Assembly (NCBI GenBank): GCA_016222825.1
Contig: JACRQF010000016.1
Span: 62,001 to 126,000 of the forward strand
Length of the DNA stretch: 64,000 nucleotides
Origin: Verrucomicrobiota bacterium
GTDB taxonomy: Bacteria > Verrucomicrobiota > Verrucomicrobiia > CAIQCK01
Direction: 5' to 3'
Made by a program: the position numbers and the translations under genes
Part shown: in pieces, positions 26,379-36,065 of the stretch
How positions within the stretch are numbered: the first letter of the stretch is position 1
Layout of the letters: every line of letters begins with the position of its first letter
Notes under the pieces: generated by a model
Databases searched by the model: none
Told to the model about the DNA's origin: nothing
Seen by the model: only the letters and a program-made list of their open reading frames with translations

Positions 26379-28925
26379 TCACAGCCAGGCGACGCCCTTG
26401 TATTTGGTCAGGGCGTTGCGCTTGAGCTGCGGGTAGTCCGCCTTCCAGAAACCGGCGAGGTCCTGCGTCGAGGCGAGGCGCTTGCCGTCGGGCGCGGCCA
26501 GATGGATGAGCACGGCGACCTTCCCGTCGCAGAGGCGGGGATGTTCCTTCACGCCGAAGATCTCGTGGAGCTTCACGGTGATGGCGGGCGGGCCGTCGCT
26601 GGCGTAGATGAGCTTGAAGCGTTTGTCGTTGGCGAGCGTGACGGCCTGCGGCGCGAGGTCGTTGACGAAGTCGCGCTGCACGGCGGTCAGGTAGTCGCGG
26701 AATGCGGGCAGCAGGGGGCGCTCCTTGGCCTCCTTGTAGAGCAGCGTGCCGCTCAGGGCGCGGCTGAGGCATTCCAGCTTCGCCGCGTCGTCGAACGCCG
26801 GCAGCTCCAGCTCGGGAAAATGTTTCGCCACCAAGGCCGCGCGCGCGAGCCATTGCTCCAGCTCGTGGTTCCAGTGCGGCAGCTCGATCTCGTCGTCGAG
26901 GAACTCCCGCGCCAGCGCCGCCGCCGCTTCCTTCGGGTGGGTGCAGTTCTGGTGCGAGTGGTCGAGGATGAGGTCGCGGTAACGCAGGAGGCGCACGCAG
27001 GCGACGCGGCGTTGGGTGCGGTCGTAGAGGTGCTCCACTTTCTCGGTGAGCTGGCCCGGCAAGAGTTCGCGCAGCCACTCCAGCTTGACCTCGCTGGCCA
27101 GGCCGAGAAGTGTCAGCTCCTTTTTGTCGCGCGTGACGATCTGGCGGATCTCGGCGGCCACGAGCAAGTCGGATTTCTGCACCACGCTCTCGCGCATGAG
27201 CGTGCCCGAGCGGCCGCCGGCCACCACGCAGTCGAGGGTGCCCTTGTCCACGCGGCGCGCGAGGTGGTCGGCGAAGCCCGCGATCACGCACTTGAGGAGA
27301 TCGTCGTCGGAAAAGCGGGCGTCCTCGCCGCGGATGCCGCTCTTTTCGCAGAGGTCGAGAAGTTGCTCATAGGTATCCTCGACGTTGGCGGCCGTGAGGG
27401 CGTGGACGCCGGCGCGGCGGCAGGCGTCGAGGCTGAAGCCGTGCTGCTTGGCCCAGTTGAAGGCGCGCACGAGGGTGAAGAAGTCGGAGTTGTCGTTGGT
27501 CTGGAAGAGTTCGAGCATCTCCTTGGCGGATTCCTCCCGCGAGCGGACCATCATGTCGCGCCCGCTGACGAGCGCGGCCCAGAGCGCGACGGTCCGCACG
27601 CAGCCGCGGTTGCTCGCCTCCACCAACATGCGGGCGTAACGCGGATGCACGGGCAGGCGGATCATGCGCCGGCCGATGTCGGTAACGCCGCCGGTGGCGC
27701 CGTCCAGCGCGCCGAGACGCTCGAGCATCTCCAAGGCGGCCTGCGCGGCGGCCGGGTCCATGCGGTCCGGCAGGTCGAAGTTGACGATGTCCTTCACGCC
27801 GAGCGAGCGCAGCAGCAAGACGACGCTGGCCAGGTCGGTGCGATGGATTTCCGGCGTGTTGGTCTTGGGCCGGTCCTTGTGGTTGACGAACGTCCAGAGG
27901 CGGCGGCATTCGCCCGGCGCGGTGCGGCCCGCGCGGCCCGCCCTCTGGTCGGCGGAGGCGTGGCTGATGGGTTCGATGCGCAACGCGCTGATGCCGAGCG
28001 CCGGATCGTAGCGGTTGATGCGCGCGACGCCGCTGTCCACGACGAAGCGGACGCCGTCAATGGTGACGGAGGTCTCGGCGACATTGGTGGCGACGATGAC
28101 CTTGCGATGCGACGAGGACTGGAACACGCGGTCCTGGTCCTCCGGCGGCAACTCGCCGTAGAGCGGCAGCAGCGTGAGCGGCTCCCGCGAGCGGATGCTG
28201 CGGATGGCGTTGAGGGTTTGCTGAATTTCCCAGACGCCCGGCATGAAGACCAAGATGTCGCCGGGTTTGCCGCTGACAAGGATGCGCTCGACCTCGTCGG
28301 CGGCGACCTCCTGCGGCGGGCGATGGTCAGGCGCGTCAAGGTGGCGGATCTCGACCGGAAACGAGCGGCCCTCCGAGCGGAGGATGGGACAACCACTGAG
28401 ATACTTGGCAATCGGTTCCGCGTCGAGCGTCGCCGACATCACCATCAGCAGCAAATCCGGCCGCCGCGAAGCCTGCAACTGCTTCGCCAAGCCGAGCGCA
28501 ACGTCGCTGAAGAGGTTCCGCTCGTGAAACTCGTCGAACAGAATCGCGCCGACGGAGCCGAGATCCGGCTCGTCCTGAAGCCGCCGCAGCAGGACGCCCT
28601 CGGTCATGAACAGAATTCGGGTTTCCGGTGAGGCGCGGTCGTCGAAGCGAATCAAATAGCCGACTTCGCCGCCGAGTTGGACGCCGCGCTCCGCCGCGAC
28701 GCGCGCGGCCACGCTACGAGTGGCGACCCGCCGCGGCTGGAGAACGATGATTTGTTTCCCGCCGGCCCGGCCATCTTCAAAAAGCATCTGGCAGACCTGC
28801 GTCGTCTTGCCGGAGCCGGTCGGCGCGATGACGACCAACCGGTTCTGCTGCCGCCAGGCGGCGCAGAGCGGGTCGCGCAGCGCCCAGACGGGCAACTGGC
28901 GCGCGGTATGTGCGAGCGGAGTCAT
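26379..28925 (-). CDS. hrpB: ATP-dependent DEAH-family helicase HrpB
   Basis: This 848-residue helicase has motif I APTGSGKTT, motif II DEFH (the HrpB form of DEAH, in LFDEFHERN), motif III SAT and motif VI QRAGRAGR-like (DQRAGRAGRTAPGECRRL). HA2 and OB-like regions follow and the C-terminus ends in KYKGVAWL. HrpB helicases are nucleic-acid-dependent ATPases of poorly known role. The length is as expected. It is divergent from the PAS protein, with a 148-base shared upstream region. Confidence 0.92.
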   Translation of the reverse strand: MTPLAHTARQLPVWALRDPLCAAWRQQNRLVVIAPTGSGKTTQVCQMLFEDGRAGGKQIIVLQPRRVATRSVAARVAAERGVQLGGEVGYLIRFDDRASPETRILFMTEGVLLRRLQDEPDLGSVGAILFDEFHERNLFSDVALGLAKQLQASRRPDLLLMVMSATLDAEPIAKYLSGCPILRSEGRSFPVEIRHLDAPDHRPPQEVAADEVERILVSGKPGDILVFMPGVWEIQQTLNAIRSIRSREPLTLLPLYGELPPEDQDRVFQSSSHRKVIVATNVAETSVTIDGVRFVVDSGVARINRYDPALGISALRIEPISHASADQRAGRAGRTAPGECRRLWTFVNHKDRPKTNTPEIHRTDLASVVLLLRSLGVKDIVNFDLPDRMDPAAAQAALEMLERLGALDGATGGVTDIGRRMIRLPVHPRYARMLVEASNRGCVRTVALWAALVSGRDMMVRSREESAKEMLELFQTNDNSDFFTLVRAFNWAKQHGFSLDACRRAGVHALTAANVEDTYEQLLDLCEKSGIRGEDARFSDDDLLKCVIAGFADHLARRVDKGTLDCVVAGGRSGTLMRESVVQKSDLLVAAEIRQIVTRDKKELTLLGLASEVKLEWLRELLPGQLTEKVEHLYDRTQRRVACVRLLRYRDLILDHSHQNCTHPKEAAAALAREFLDDEIELPHWNHELEQWLARAALVAKHFPELELPAFDDAAKLECLSRALSGTLLYKEAKERPLLPAFRDYLTAVQRDFVNDLAPQAVTLANDKRFKLIYASDGPPAITVKLHEIFGVKEHPRLCDGKVAVLIHLAAPDGKRLASTQDLAGFWKADYPQLKRNALTKYKGVAWL

Positions 28926-29073
28926 TGCCGGAGCATCTTACGGCGAACGCCGCCCAGTGCAAGAGCGCGACGAACCGTTCGGGCCTCATGACAGTTGCAA
29001 GGGGAACCAACTGGACTATGTTAGCCGGATGGTGGGTGGTTTTTCTTAACGATAGTGGACATCGGACAGCGAG

Positions 29074-31443
29074 GTGAATGCGAAAGGCCAACAGAAGCTG
29101 CGGGACAAGGGGAAGTCTCAGGCTCTGCCATCCACCGCCGAACAAGGTGCTGGCGCAGAGGAGTCCTTCCGCCTGTTGGTGTCCGACATCACTGATTACG
29201 CCATCTTCATGCTCGACCCGAGCGGCGCGGTGGTGAGTTGGAACGAGGGCGCCAGGCGCATGACGGGCCATCGCGCCGAGGAAATCCTCTGCCAGAATAT
29301 CTCCCGCCTCTATCCCTCCGAGGACAACATGGAGGGTGGTCTCCCCAACCGGCTCCAGAAAGCCCTGGCCGAAGGACGCGTGGAGGAGGAAGGCTGGTGG
29401 ATCCGAAAGGACGGCACGCAGTTCTGGGCGGAAACGGTGATCACCGCGCTGCGCGACGCCACGGGCCGGCTGCGCGGCTTCGCGACGGTGGCCCGCGACA
29501 TCACGCACCGCAAGCTGGCGCAGGAGCAACTGCGCGTGAGCGCGATGTCTTCGGATCGCAAGCTGACGAAACTGCGGAGCATCTACAATCAGGCGCCGGT
29601 TGGCCTCGCTTATGTGAACGCCGAGTTGTGCTACGGCATCGTCAACGAGCGCATGGCGGAAATGGAGCGCCGGTCCATCGCGGAGATCGTCGGCCACACC
29701 GTCCGCGAAGTGACGAGCCACGCTGACGAGCTGGAGGCCGCCTGCCGGAAAGTCCTTGAGACCGGCGAGCCGGTGTTGAACCTCGAACTCCATGACACGC
29801 CGCCGGATCATCCGGCGGGGGAGCGCTGGCGGATGGCCAGTTTCCATCCCATCCGCGACCCCGATATTTGCGGCGTTAATATCGTGGTGCGCGACATCAC
29901 CGAACGCAAGTTGTCGCAGGAGGAAGCGCGGGTCAGTCGCGAGCGGCTGCTGCTGACGATTGAGAGCGCCGGGGTGGGCACCTGGACCTGGGATGTCGCG
30001 CGCGACGAGCATTCCTGGGACGAGCGATGCAAGGCCGCGTATGGCATCCCGACCGACCGCACGCCGTCCTATCTGGATTTCCGCAACGCCATCCATCCCG
30101 AAGACCGGGTAAAGACCCACCAAGCCGTTTCCCTCGCACTCACCGAGCACAAGGACTACGACATCGAGCACCGCGTGGTCTGGCGCGACGGCAGCGTTCA
30201 CTGGCTTCACGCCCGGGGCCGCGCCATCTATGACGAAGCCGGCAAACCGATCCAGATGGCGGGCGTGGTGATGGACATCACGGACATCAAACAGACGCGG
30301 GAGGAACTCGACCGGGAGCGCCTCCTGTTGCGCACGCTGCTGGACCGGCTGCCGGACTACATCTACGTCAAGGACACCGAGCGACGGTTTGTGGCCGCCA
30401 ACACTGCCACCGCCCGGATCATGGGCGCGGCGTCGCCGGAAGATCTGTTGGGGAAGAAGGACGAGGATTTTTACCCGGAGCAACAATCCGCGGAGTATCG
30501 CACTGACGAGGAGCAGGTGCTCCGCACCGGCCAGCCCCTGCTCAACAAGGACGAGCCGCACACCGACCGCAACGGCAACGTGCGGACCGTCATGACCACG
30601 AAGGTGCCCCTCAAAGACTGGTATGGCAAGACCATCGGCTTGGTGGGCATCAGCCGCGACATCAGCGAACGCAAGGAAGCCGAGGAGAAGCTCCACTACC
30701 AGCTTCTGGTGACCCAGGCCATCACTCACCAGTCCAACGACACCATCTTCATTTTGGATGAGCATGGGCGGGCCACCTCCGCCAACCCGCAAGCTGAAAA
30801 AGTCTTCGGCTATACCGCCGACGAGTTCAAGGGCCAGATCCTTCACAACCTGATTCATCATCACCATGCGAACGGCCGCGAGTTCCCAGAAGCCTCCTGC
30901 CCGCTGGCAAGGGTCAGCAGCCACGGCCGAGCCGTCCGCGGCATCGAGACGGTGTTCTTCAGAAAAGACGGTTCGGCCGTTCCCGTGGTCTGTTCCTGTT
31001 GGCCGCTGGAAGTCAACGGCAAGCGCGTCGGCGCGGTGTTCCATGCCGTGGACATCACCGAGCGCAAGCGGGCCGAGGACCGTTTGCGGGCCTTGACCAC
31101 CGCAATCGAGTCCGCGGCCAACGCCATCCTCATCGCCGACCGCCACGGTAACATTGAATGGGTCAACGATGCCTTCACCCGGCTGACGGGCTACAGCAGC
31201 GACGAGGTCATCGGACAGAATCCCCGCGTGCTCAAGTCCGGGCACCAGGACTCGGTGTTCTACGAGCAACTCTGGAAGACAGTCCAATCCGGCCACCCGT
31301 GGCATGGAACGCTGGTCAACAAACGCAAGGACGGCTCGCTCTACACCGAAGAGATGACGATTACGCCCGTCTGCGTCGGCGGCGGCGACATCACCCATTT
31401 CATCGCCATCAAGGAAGATGTCACGGGACGGGAAAACCTGTAG
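29074..31443 (+). CDS. Multi-PAS sensory protein without an output domain
   Basis: The start is a GTG. The 789 residues hold about six PAS/PAC units (near 27-150, 165-285, 290-410, 415-540, 545-665 and 668-787), each closed by a DIT(E/H)RK-type PAC end such as DITERKLSQEE, DISERKEAEEK and DITERKRAEDR. No HisKA, HATPase, GGDEF, EAL or HTH region is present, and the frame closes right after the last PAC (DVTGRENL). No kinase is encoded after the stop in any frame. It may signal through a partner protein. The absence of output is an observation; the role is unknown. Confidence 0.85.
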   Translation: MNAKGQQKLRDKGKSQALPSTAEQGAGAEESFRLLVSDITDYAIFMLDPSGAVVSWNEGARRMTGHRAEEILCQNISRLYPSEDNMEGGLPNRLQKALAEGRVEEEGWWIRKDGTQFWAETVITALRDATGRLRGFATVARDITHRKLAQEQLRVSAMSSDRKLTKLRSIYNQAPVGLAYVNAELCYGIVNERMAEMERRSIAEIVGHTVREVTSHADELEAACRKVLETGEPVLNLELHDTPPDHPAGERWRMASFHPIRDPDICGVNIVVRDITERKLSQEEARVSRERLLLTIESAGVGTWTWDVARDEHSWDERCKAAYGIPTDRTPSYLDFRNAIHPEDRVKTHQAVSLALTEHKDYDIEHRVVWRDGSVHWLHARGRAIYDEAGKPIQMAGVVMDITDIKQTREELDRERLLLRTLLDRLPDYIYVKDTERRFVAANTATARIMGAASPEDLLGKKDEDFYPEQQSAEYRTDEEQVLRTGQPLLNKDEPHTDRNGNVRTVMTTKVPLKDWYGKTIGLVGISRDISERKEAEEKLHYQLLVTQAITHQSNDTIFILDEHGRATSANPQAEKVFGYTADEFKGQILHNLIHHHHANGREFPEASCPLARVSSHGRAVRGIETVFFRKDGSAVPVVCSCWPLEVNGKRVGAVFHAVDITERKRAEDRLRALTTAIESAANAILIADRHGNIEWVNDAFTRLTGYSSDEVIGQNPRVLKSGHQDSVFYEQLWKTVQSGHPWHGTLVNKRKDGSLYTEEMTITPVCVGGGDITHFIAIKEDVTGRENL

Positions 31444-31505
31444 CGGCTGCAGGACGGGCGGCCCAGCGGCATCCACCCTCATCCGCGCGCCGCTGCCGGC
31501 AATGC

Positions 31506-31534
31506 TTGACCGGCGCGGTGCGGCTCCCTACAGT
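31506..31534 (+). promoter_or_regulatory. Sigma-70-like promoter for tig-clpP-clpX
   Basis: TTGACC (31506-31511) and TACAGT (31529-31534) are spaced by exactly 17 bases. They lie about 40 bases before the tig start codon at 31575. The -35 box is identical to that proposed before nusA, also with a 17-base spacer. Identified by eye. Confidence 0.6.
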
Positions 31535-31574
31535 CTCCGGTTCAATTTGCAGAGAATCGAAAGGATATTTGGTT

Positions 31575-32909
31575 ATGGCAGAATCAGGTGAGTCAAAGCT
31601 ACCCGTGCAGGTGTCCGGCGAAACGCTCGGCCCGTGCAAGCGGCTTTTGAAGATCGAACTCCCCACCGCAAGCGTCGAGGCGGAGTTCAACCGGATTACG
31701 AACGATTACACGCGCTATGCGCGGCTGCCCGGCTTCCGGCCCGGCAAAGCCCCGCGCGCCATCGTGGAAAAACGGTTCACGGCGGACATCGAGCAGGAGG
31801 TGCAAAAGTCGCTCATCCCGCGCGCCTACCGTGAGGCGCTCGACAAGCAGGGGCTGCGGCCGGTCGGTTACCCCGAGATCAAGGACGTGCAGTTTGGCCG
31901 CGGTAAACCGCTGGCCTTCACTGCGGAGCTGGAGATCGAGCCGGAGTTCCCGATGCCGGAATACAAGGGCATCCCGGTGAGGCGCAAGAAGGTGGAGGTC
32001 ACGGACGAGGACGTTGCGAAGGCCCTGGAGGCGCTCGCAGAGCAGCGCGCGGAACTGGCGGACTTGACCGGCCGGCCGTTGGCGATGGAGGATTTCGCGG
32101 TCGTGAACTTCAGCGCCGTCAGCGAAGGCAAGCCGCTGGCCGAGATCGCGCCGGAGGCGAAAGCAATTTCGGAGCGGCAGAACCTGCTCCTGCTCATGGG
32201 CGCGCAATCGTTCGTGCCCGGCTTCTGCGAGCAGCTCGTCGGCGCGGCGGTCGGCGACAAGCGGGAGGTGCAGGTGGATTTCCCGGCGGATTTCCAGGTG
32301 CAGCCGCTCGCCGGCAAGAAGGCAACGTATTTTGTGGACCTCATCGGCATCAAGGTGAAGAAGTCGCCGCCGATTGATGACGCGTTCGCGGCGTCGTTCG
32401 GCAAGGATATGACGCTGGAGAAGCTCAAGGAGGCCGTGAAGCTTGACATCGGCCGCGAGCGCACCCGCGCCACCATCAACGACGAGAAGAACCAGATCGT
32501 CGAGGCGCTGTTGTCGCGGGCAACGTTTGACCTGCCGCCCCAGATGCTCGCCGCCGAGACGCGCAATGCCATCCAGAACCTCGTGCAGGAGAACACCGCC
32601 CGCGGCGTCACGAAGGAGACGTTGGTAGAGAAAAAGGACGAGATCTTCCAGTTCGCCAGCAAGAGCGCCGCGGACCGCCTGAAGGCGATGTTCATCCTCG
32701 GCCGCATCGCCGGCTTGGAGAAGATATATCTCCAGCCGGCGGAGGTGGACCAGCGCATCGCGATGCTCGGCTATCGCCACAACATCCCCTACCCCAAGCT
32801 CCGCAAACAACTGGAGGAGCGCGGCGGCATCAACGAAATCGAGGAGGAACTCCTCGTCGGCAAGACCCTTGAGTTCCTGCTCGCGAATGCTAATGTGACT
32901 CAGGAGTAA
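31575..32909 (+). CDS. tig: Trigger factor
   Basis: The 444-residue ribosome-bound chaperone has the ribosome-docking signature GFRPGKAP near residue 55, a central FKBP-type isomerase domain (FVPGFCEQLVGAAVGDKREV) and a helical C-terminal cradle. It folds nascent chains at the exit tunnel. I chose ATG 31575 with AAAGGA about 10 bases upstream. A longer open frame exists but has no support. It begins the tig-clpP-clpX operon, a very common order. Confidence 0.96.
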   Translation: MAESGESKLPVQVSGETLGPCKRLLKIELPTASVEAEFNRITNDYTRYARLPGFRPGKAPRAIVEKRFTADIEQEVQKSLIPRAYREALDKQGLRPVGYPEIKDVQFGRGKPLAFTAELEIEPEFPMPEYKGIPVRRKKVEVTDEDVAKALEALAEQRAELADLTGRPLAMEDFAVVNFSAVSEGKPLAEIAPEAKAISERQNLLLLMGAQSFVPGFCEQLVGAAVGDKREVQVDFPADFQVQPLAGKKATYFVDLIGIKVKKSPPIDDAFAASFGKDMTLEKLKEAVKLDIGRERTRATINDEKNQIVEALLSRATFDLPPQMLAAETRNAIQNLVQENTARGVTKETLVEKKDEIFQFASKSAADRLKAMFILGRIAGLEKIYLQPAEVDQRIAMLGYRHNIPYPKLRKQLEERGGINEIEEELLVGKTLEFLLANANVTQE

Positions 32910-32917
32910 GGACGACT

Positions 32918-33550
32918 ATGAACGAGTCCAGTCAGATTCTCATCCCAATGGTGGTGGAACAGACGGGCCGCGGCGAGCGTGCCTACGACATCTACTCGCG
33001 GTTGATGAAAGACCGGATTGTCTTCATCGGCACGGCGATTGACGACCACGTCTCCAACATCATCATCGCGCAGCTCCTCTTCCTCCAGATGGAAGACCCG
33101 AAGAAGCCGGTCCACGTCTATATCAACTCCCCCGGCGGCAGCATCACGGCGGGACTCGCCATCTACGACACGATGCAATACATGACCACGCCGGTGAACA
33201 CTTACTGCATCGGGCAGGCCGCCAGCATGGGCGCCGTCCTCCTCGCCGCGGGCACCAAGGGCCACCGATTCTCGCTGCCCAACGCCCGCGTCATGATCCA
33301 CCAGCCTTGGGGCGGCATGCAGGGCACCGCCACCGACATCAGCATCCAGGCGAAAGAGATCCTCAAGCTCAAGGACCAGTTGATCCAGATTCTCGCCGGC
33401 CACACCGGCAAGTCTGTCGAGCAAATCGCCAAGGACAGCGAGCGCGATTTCTTCATGAGCGCCGAGGAAGCGAAAGCCTACGGTGTCGTGGACGAGGTCG
33501 TGAAGTCCCGCCGCGAAGTGGCGCCAGACGAAACGGCTAAGAAAGAGTAG
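32918..33550 (+). CDS. clpP: ATP-dependent Clp protease proteolytic subunit
   Basis: The 210-residue serine protease forms the tetradecameric barrel that degrades proteins fed by ClpX. The catalytic triad is S103 in GQAASMGAV, H128 in VMIHQPWGG and D177 in ERDFFMS. YINSPGGSITAGLAIYDTMQ is the substrate-groove strand. AAGGA sits 5-6 bases before the ATG. It starts 8 bases after tig and is followed by clpX after 8 bases. Confidence 0.98.
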   Translation: MNESSQILIPMVVEQTGRGERAYDIYSRLMKDRIVFIGTAIDDHVSNIIIAQLLFLQMEDPKKPVHVYINSPGGSITAGLAIYDTMQYMTTPVNTYCIGQAASMGAVLLAAGTKGHRFSLPNARVMIHQPWGGMQGTATDISIQAKEILKLKDQLIQILAGHTGKSVEQIAKDSERDFFMSAEEAKAYGVVDEVVKSRREVAPDETAKKE

Positions 33551-33558
33551 ATTCAGTC

Positions 33559-34869
33559 ATGGCCAAGACCTCTGCCAACCTGACGATGTGCAGCTTCTGC
33601 GGCAAGGGCCACGGCGAGGTGAAGAAACTCATCGCCGGGCCGGGCGTGTTCATCTGCGACCAGTGCATCCTCGTCTGCAAGACCATCCTCGACAAGGAAC
33701 TCGGCGCGGAGGCCAAGGCCGAGCCGAAAGCGAGCGCGCCGTGCCAGATCACGCTGCCGAGGCCGGCGGAGATCAAGCACCAGCTCGACCAGTTCGTCGT
33801 CGGCCAGGATGACACCAAGAAGTCCCTCGCCGTCGCCGTGCGCAACCACTACAAGCGCATCTTGCAGCAGCGCAAGCCCGACGGCGCGCCCGCAGCCGAC
33901 GAGAAGCACGCCGGCCGCCACAGCCACCACGACGTCGAGATCGAGAAGAGCAACATCCTCCTCATCGGCCCGACCGGCAGCGGCAAGACGCTCCTGGCCC
34001 GCACGCTCGCGCGGTTGCTCGACGTGCCGTTCGCCATCGCCGACGCCACCACGCTCACCGAAGCCGGCTACGTTGGCGAGGACGTGGAGAACATCATCCT
34101 CCGCCTCCTCCAGAACGCCGACTACGACGTCAAGCGCGCCGAGATCGGCATCGTCTACATTGACGAAATAGACAAGATCGCCCGCAAGACCGAGAACGTC
34201 TCCATCACCCGCGACGTCAGCGGCGAAGGCGTCCAGCAGGCGCTCCTGAAAATCCTCGAAGGCACCGTCTGCAACGTCCCGCCGCAGGGCGGCCGCAAAC
34301 ATCCTCATCAGGAATACATCCACGTCAACACGCACCACATTCTTTTCATCTGTGGCGGCGCGTTTGTCGGCCTCGACCGCATCATCCAGCGCCGTCTCGG
34401 CAACCGCACCATGGGCTTCGGCACCGAGCACGCCGCCCACAGCACGAAGGAAATCGCCGACCTCCTCAGCCACGTCGAGCCGGAAGACCTCCTGAGCTTC
34501 GGCCTCATCCCGGAGTTCATCGGCCGCCTGCCGGTCATCAGCACTCTTTCCCCCCTCAGCGAGGACGACCTCGTGACCATCCTCACCGAGCCGCGCAACG
34601 CGATGACCAAGCAGTTCGCCAAACTCTTCGCGATGGAAGGCGCCGAGCTGAAGTTTACCTCCGACGCCCTGCGCGCCCTGGCCCGCTCCGCCATTCGCAA
34701 AGGCACCGGCGCGCGCGCCCTGCGAAGCCTGCTGGAGAAACTCATGCTCCACATCATGTATGAGCTGCCCGACCGCGAGGACGTGGCCACCGTCACCATC
34801 AACCGCGCCGTCGTCGAAGGCAAGCGCCCCGCCCTCATCCGCAAAAGGGTCGCCGGCCAAGCGGCATAA
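33559..34869 (+). CDS. clpX: ATP-dependent Clp protease ATP-binding subunit ClpX
   Basis: The 436-residue AAA+ unfoldase recognises substrates and threads them into ClpP. It has the N-terminal zinc-binding domain with C-X2-C and C-X2-C pairs (CSFCGKGH, CDQCILVC), Walker A GPTGSGKTLLA, Walker B VYIDEIDKI, the RLLQNADYD stretch and the GAR pore-adjacent region (GRIPVI-like GRLPVIS). It is the last gene of the tig operon. Confidence 0.98.
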   Translation: MAKTSANLTMCSFCGKGHGEVKKLIAGPGVFICDQCILVCKTILDKELGAEAKAEPKASAPCQITLPRPAEIKHQLDQFVVGQDDTKKSLAVAVRNHYKRILQQRKPDGAPAADEKHAGRHSHHDVEIEKSNILLIGPTGSGKTLLARTLARLLDVPFAIADATTLTEAGYVGEDVENIILRLLQNADYDVKRAEIGIVYIDEIDKIARKTENVSITRDVSGEGVQQALLKILEGTVCNVPPQGGRKHPHQEYIHVNTHHILFICGGAFVGLDRIIQRRLGNRTMGFGTEHAAHSTKEIADLLSHVEPEDLLSFGLIPEFIGRLPVISTLSPLSEDDLVTILTEPRNAMTKQFAKLFAMEGAELKFTSDALRALARSAIRKGTGARALRSLLEKLMLHIMYELPDREDVATVTINRAVVEGKRPALIRKRVAGQAA

Positions 34870-35284
34870 GTGAAGTCCCAACTTCGGGCCATTGCAGCCC
34901 GGAGAGACGCCTCGCACCCGTCAGGACCGGCCTTGACAGCCCGAACTGCTTCATCAGCCGTCCGACGACCGTGCTCAACCGTCCGAGAGGCTTGCTCAGT
35001 CGCTCAACGGCCTCACTCAGATGTCCGGGAAACTCACTCAAATGCCCGGGGAACCTCGCTCAACCTTCAGATTCACAACAAATTGCGCATTTCCGAACGG
35101 TTCGACTCCAAAACCAGCCCTCCCTGTGCATTTTTGACCATGTCCTGAGCCGCAGCCACGCATATCGGACGCCAGCGGCTTGGCAAAGACGTCTCGCCCT
35201 ATCTGCAACATCCTACAGGCATCCTATCGGCGTGCGCCCGGTTGCGCTCCCTAGGCCGTGCCAATGACGGGACAGGCGGGTGGA
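34870..35284. other. 415-base gene-free stretch between clpX and ymdB
   Basis: The stretch lies between convergent genes. It contains the 21-base tandem repeat described separately (34949-35053). I see no convincing gene, terminator with a T-run, or RNA in the rest. The part from about 35150 to 35270 has no visible symmetry. Confidence 0.6.
34949..35059. repeat. 21-base imperfect tandem repeat (minisatellite)
   Basis: Five 21-base units can be laid end to end at 34949, 34970, 34991, 35012 and 35033, with a part unit after. Each begins CTT/CGT/CTC then GCTCA or ACTCA-like bases, and four hold a TCCG or CCCGG core. On the minus strand the units read as heptads of the form xxGxLSx (for example FPGHLSE, PLGRLST), open for 68 codons. 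No start or ribosome site supports translation. Confidence 0.8.
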
Positions 35285-36064
35285 TCAGGGGGATTCCCGC
35301 ACGCGGGAGATGGCGCGGGCGTGGCCGGTGGCGTCGTCCACGTCCACGATAGCGCCATGCAGCACAGCGCGCTCCTGGGCGAGCTTGAACCGCTGCGGCA
35401 TCTGGGTGACGAAACGTTTGATGATCGGCTCGATCTCGCGGCCAAGGATGGATTCCTGCGCGCCGGTGAAGCCGGCGTCGCTCAGGAAGGCGGTGCCGCC
35501 GGGGAAGATCTGGTCGTCGGCGGTCTGGACGTGGGTGTGGGTGCCGATGACAGCGCTGACGCGCCCGTCGAGGTAACGGCCGAGGGCGGTCTTCTCGCTG
35601 GTGGCCTCGGCGTGGATGTCCACGAGGATGACGCGCGTTTGCTGGCGAAGCTGCGCGACGAGGGCGTCGGCGACGGTGAAGGGGTTTTCCAGCGCCGCCA
35701 TGAAGGTGCGGCCCTGAAGGTTGATGACGCCGACGGGCGGCTTGCCGGGGCGGTTCCAGACGATGGCGCCGCGGCCGGGCACGCCGGCGGGATAGTTGGC
35801 GGGCCGCAGGATGCGCGGTTCCTTGCCGATGTCGGCGACGAATTCCTTCTGGTCCCACACGTGGTCGCCGCTGGTGACGATGTCCACGCCGGCGTCGAAC
35901 AACTCGCGCGTTGTTTGCAGTGTCAGCCCGCTGCCGCCGGCGATGTTTTCGCCGTTGGCGATGACGTAGTCGAGCTTGTGACGCTCGCACAGCAGCCGGC
36001 AAAGGGAAGCCACCGCCGCCCGGCCCGGCTCGCCCACGATGTCGCCGATAAAGAGAAGTTTCAT
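35285..36064 (-). CDS. ymdB: YmdB-family metallophosphoesterase
   Basis: This 259-residue dimetal phosphodiesterase belongs to the family of Bacillus YmdB, which hydrolyses cyclic nucleotides such as 2',3'-cAMP and affects RNA levels together with ribonuclease Y. Metal-binding motifs are FIGDIVGEPGR, NGENIAGG, TSGDHVWD, VDIHAEATSEK and GTHTHVQT. I chose ATG 36064; the 13 upstream residues come from the palindromic repeat. It follows rny, its usual partner, after a repeat-filled gap of 66 bases. Confidence 0.93.
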   Translation of the reverse strand: MKLLFIGDIVGEPGRAAVASLCRLLCERHKLDYVIANGENIAGGSGLTLQTTRELFDAGVDIVTSGDHVWDQKEFVADIGKEPRILRPANYPAGVPGRGAIVWNRPGKPPVGVINLQGRTFMAALENPFTVADALVAQLRQQTRVILVDIHAEATSEKTALGRYLDGRVSAVIGTHTHVQTADDQIFPGGTAFLSDAGFTGAQESILGREIEPIIKRFVTQMPQRFKLAQERAVLHGAIVDVDDATGHARAISRVRESP

Positions 36065-36065
36065 G

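Noticed and set aside
25704..28631. Very long plus-strand open frame (975 codons) opposite the TPR and hrpB genes
   Set aside because: It runs antisense to two genes with clear motifs and has low-complexity Arg/Ala/Val/Asp translation, the usual shadow in GC-rich DNA.
28777..31482. Long minus-strand open frame (901 codons) opposite the PAS gene
   Set aside because: It is antisense to six evident PAS units and shows no domain of its own.
31444..31574. Remnant histidine kinase after the PAS protein
   Set aside because: I found no H-box or ATP-binding motif in any frame before tig.
34949..35059. CRISPR array
   Set aside because: The units are directly joined at 21 bases with no unique spacers, and no cas gene is present.
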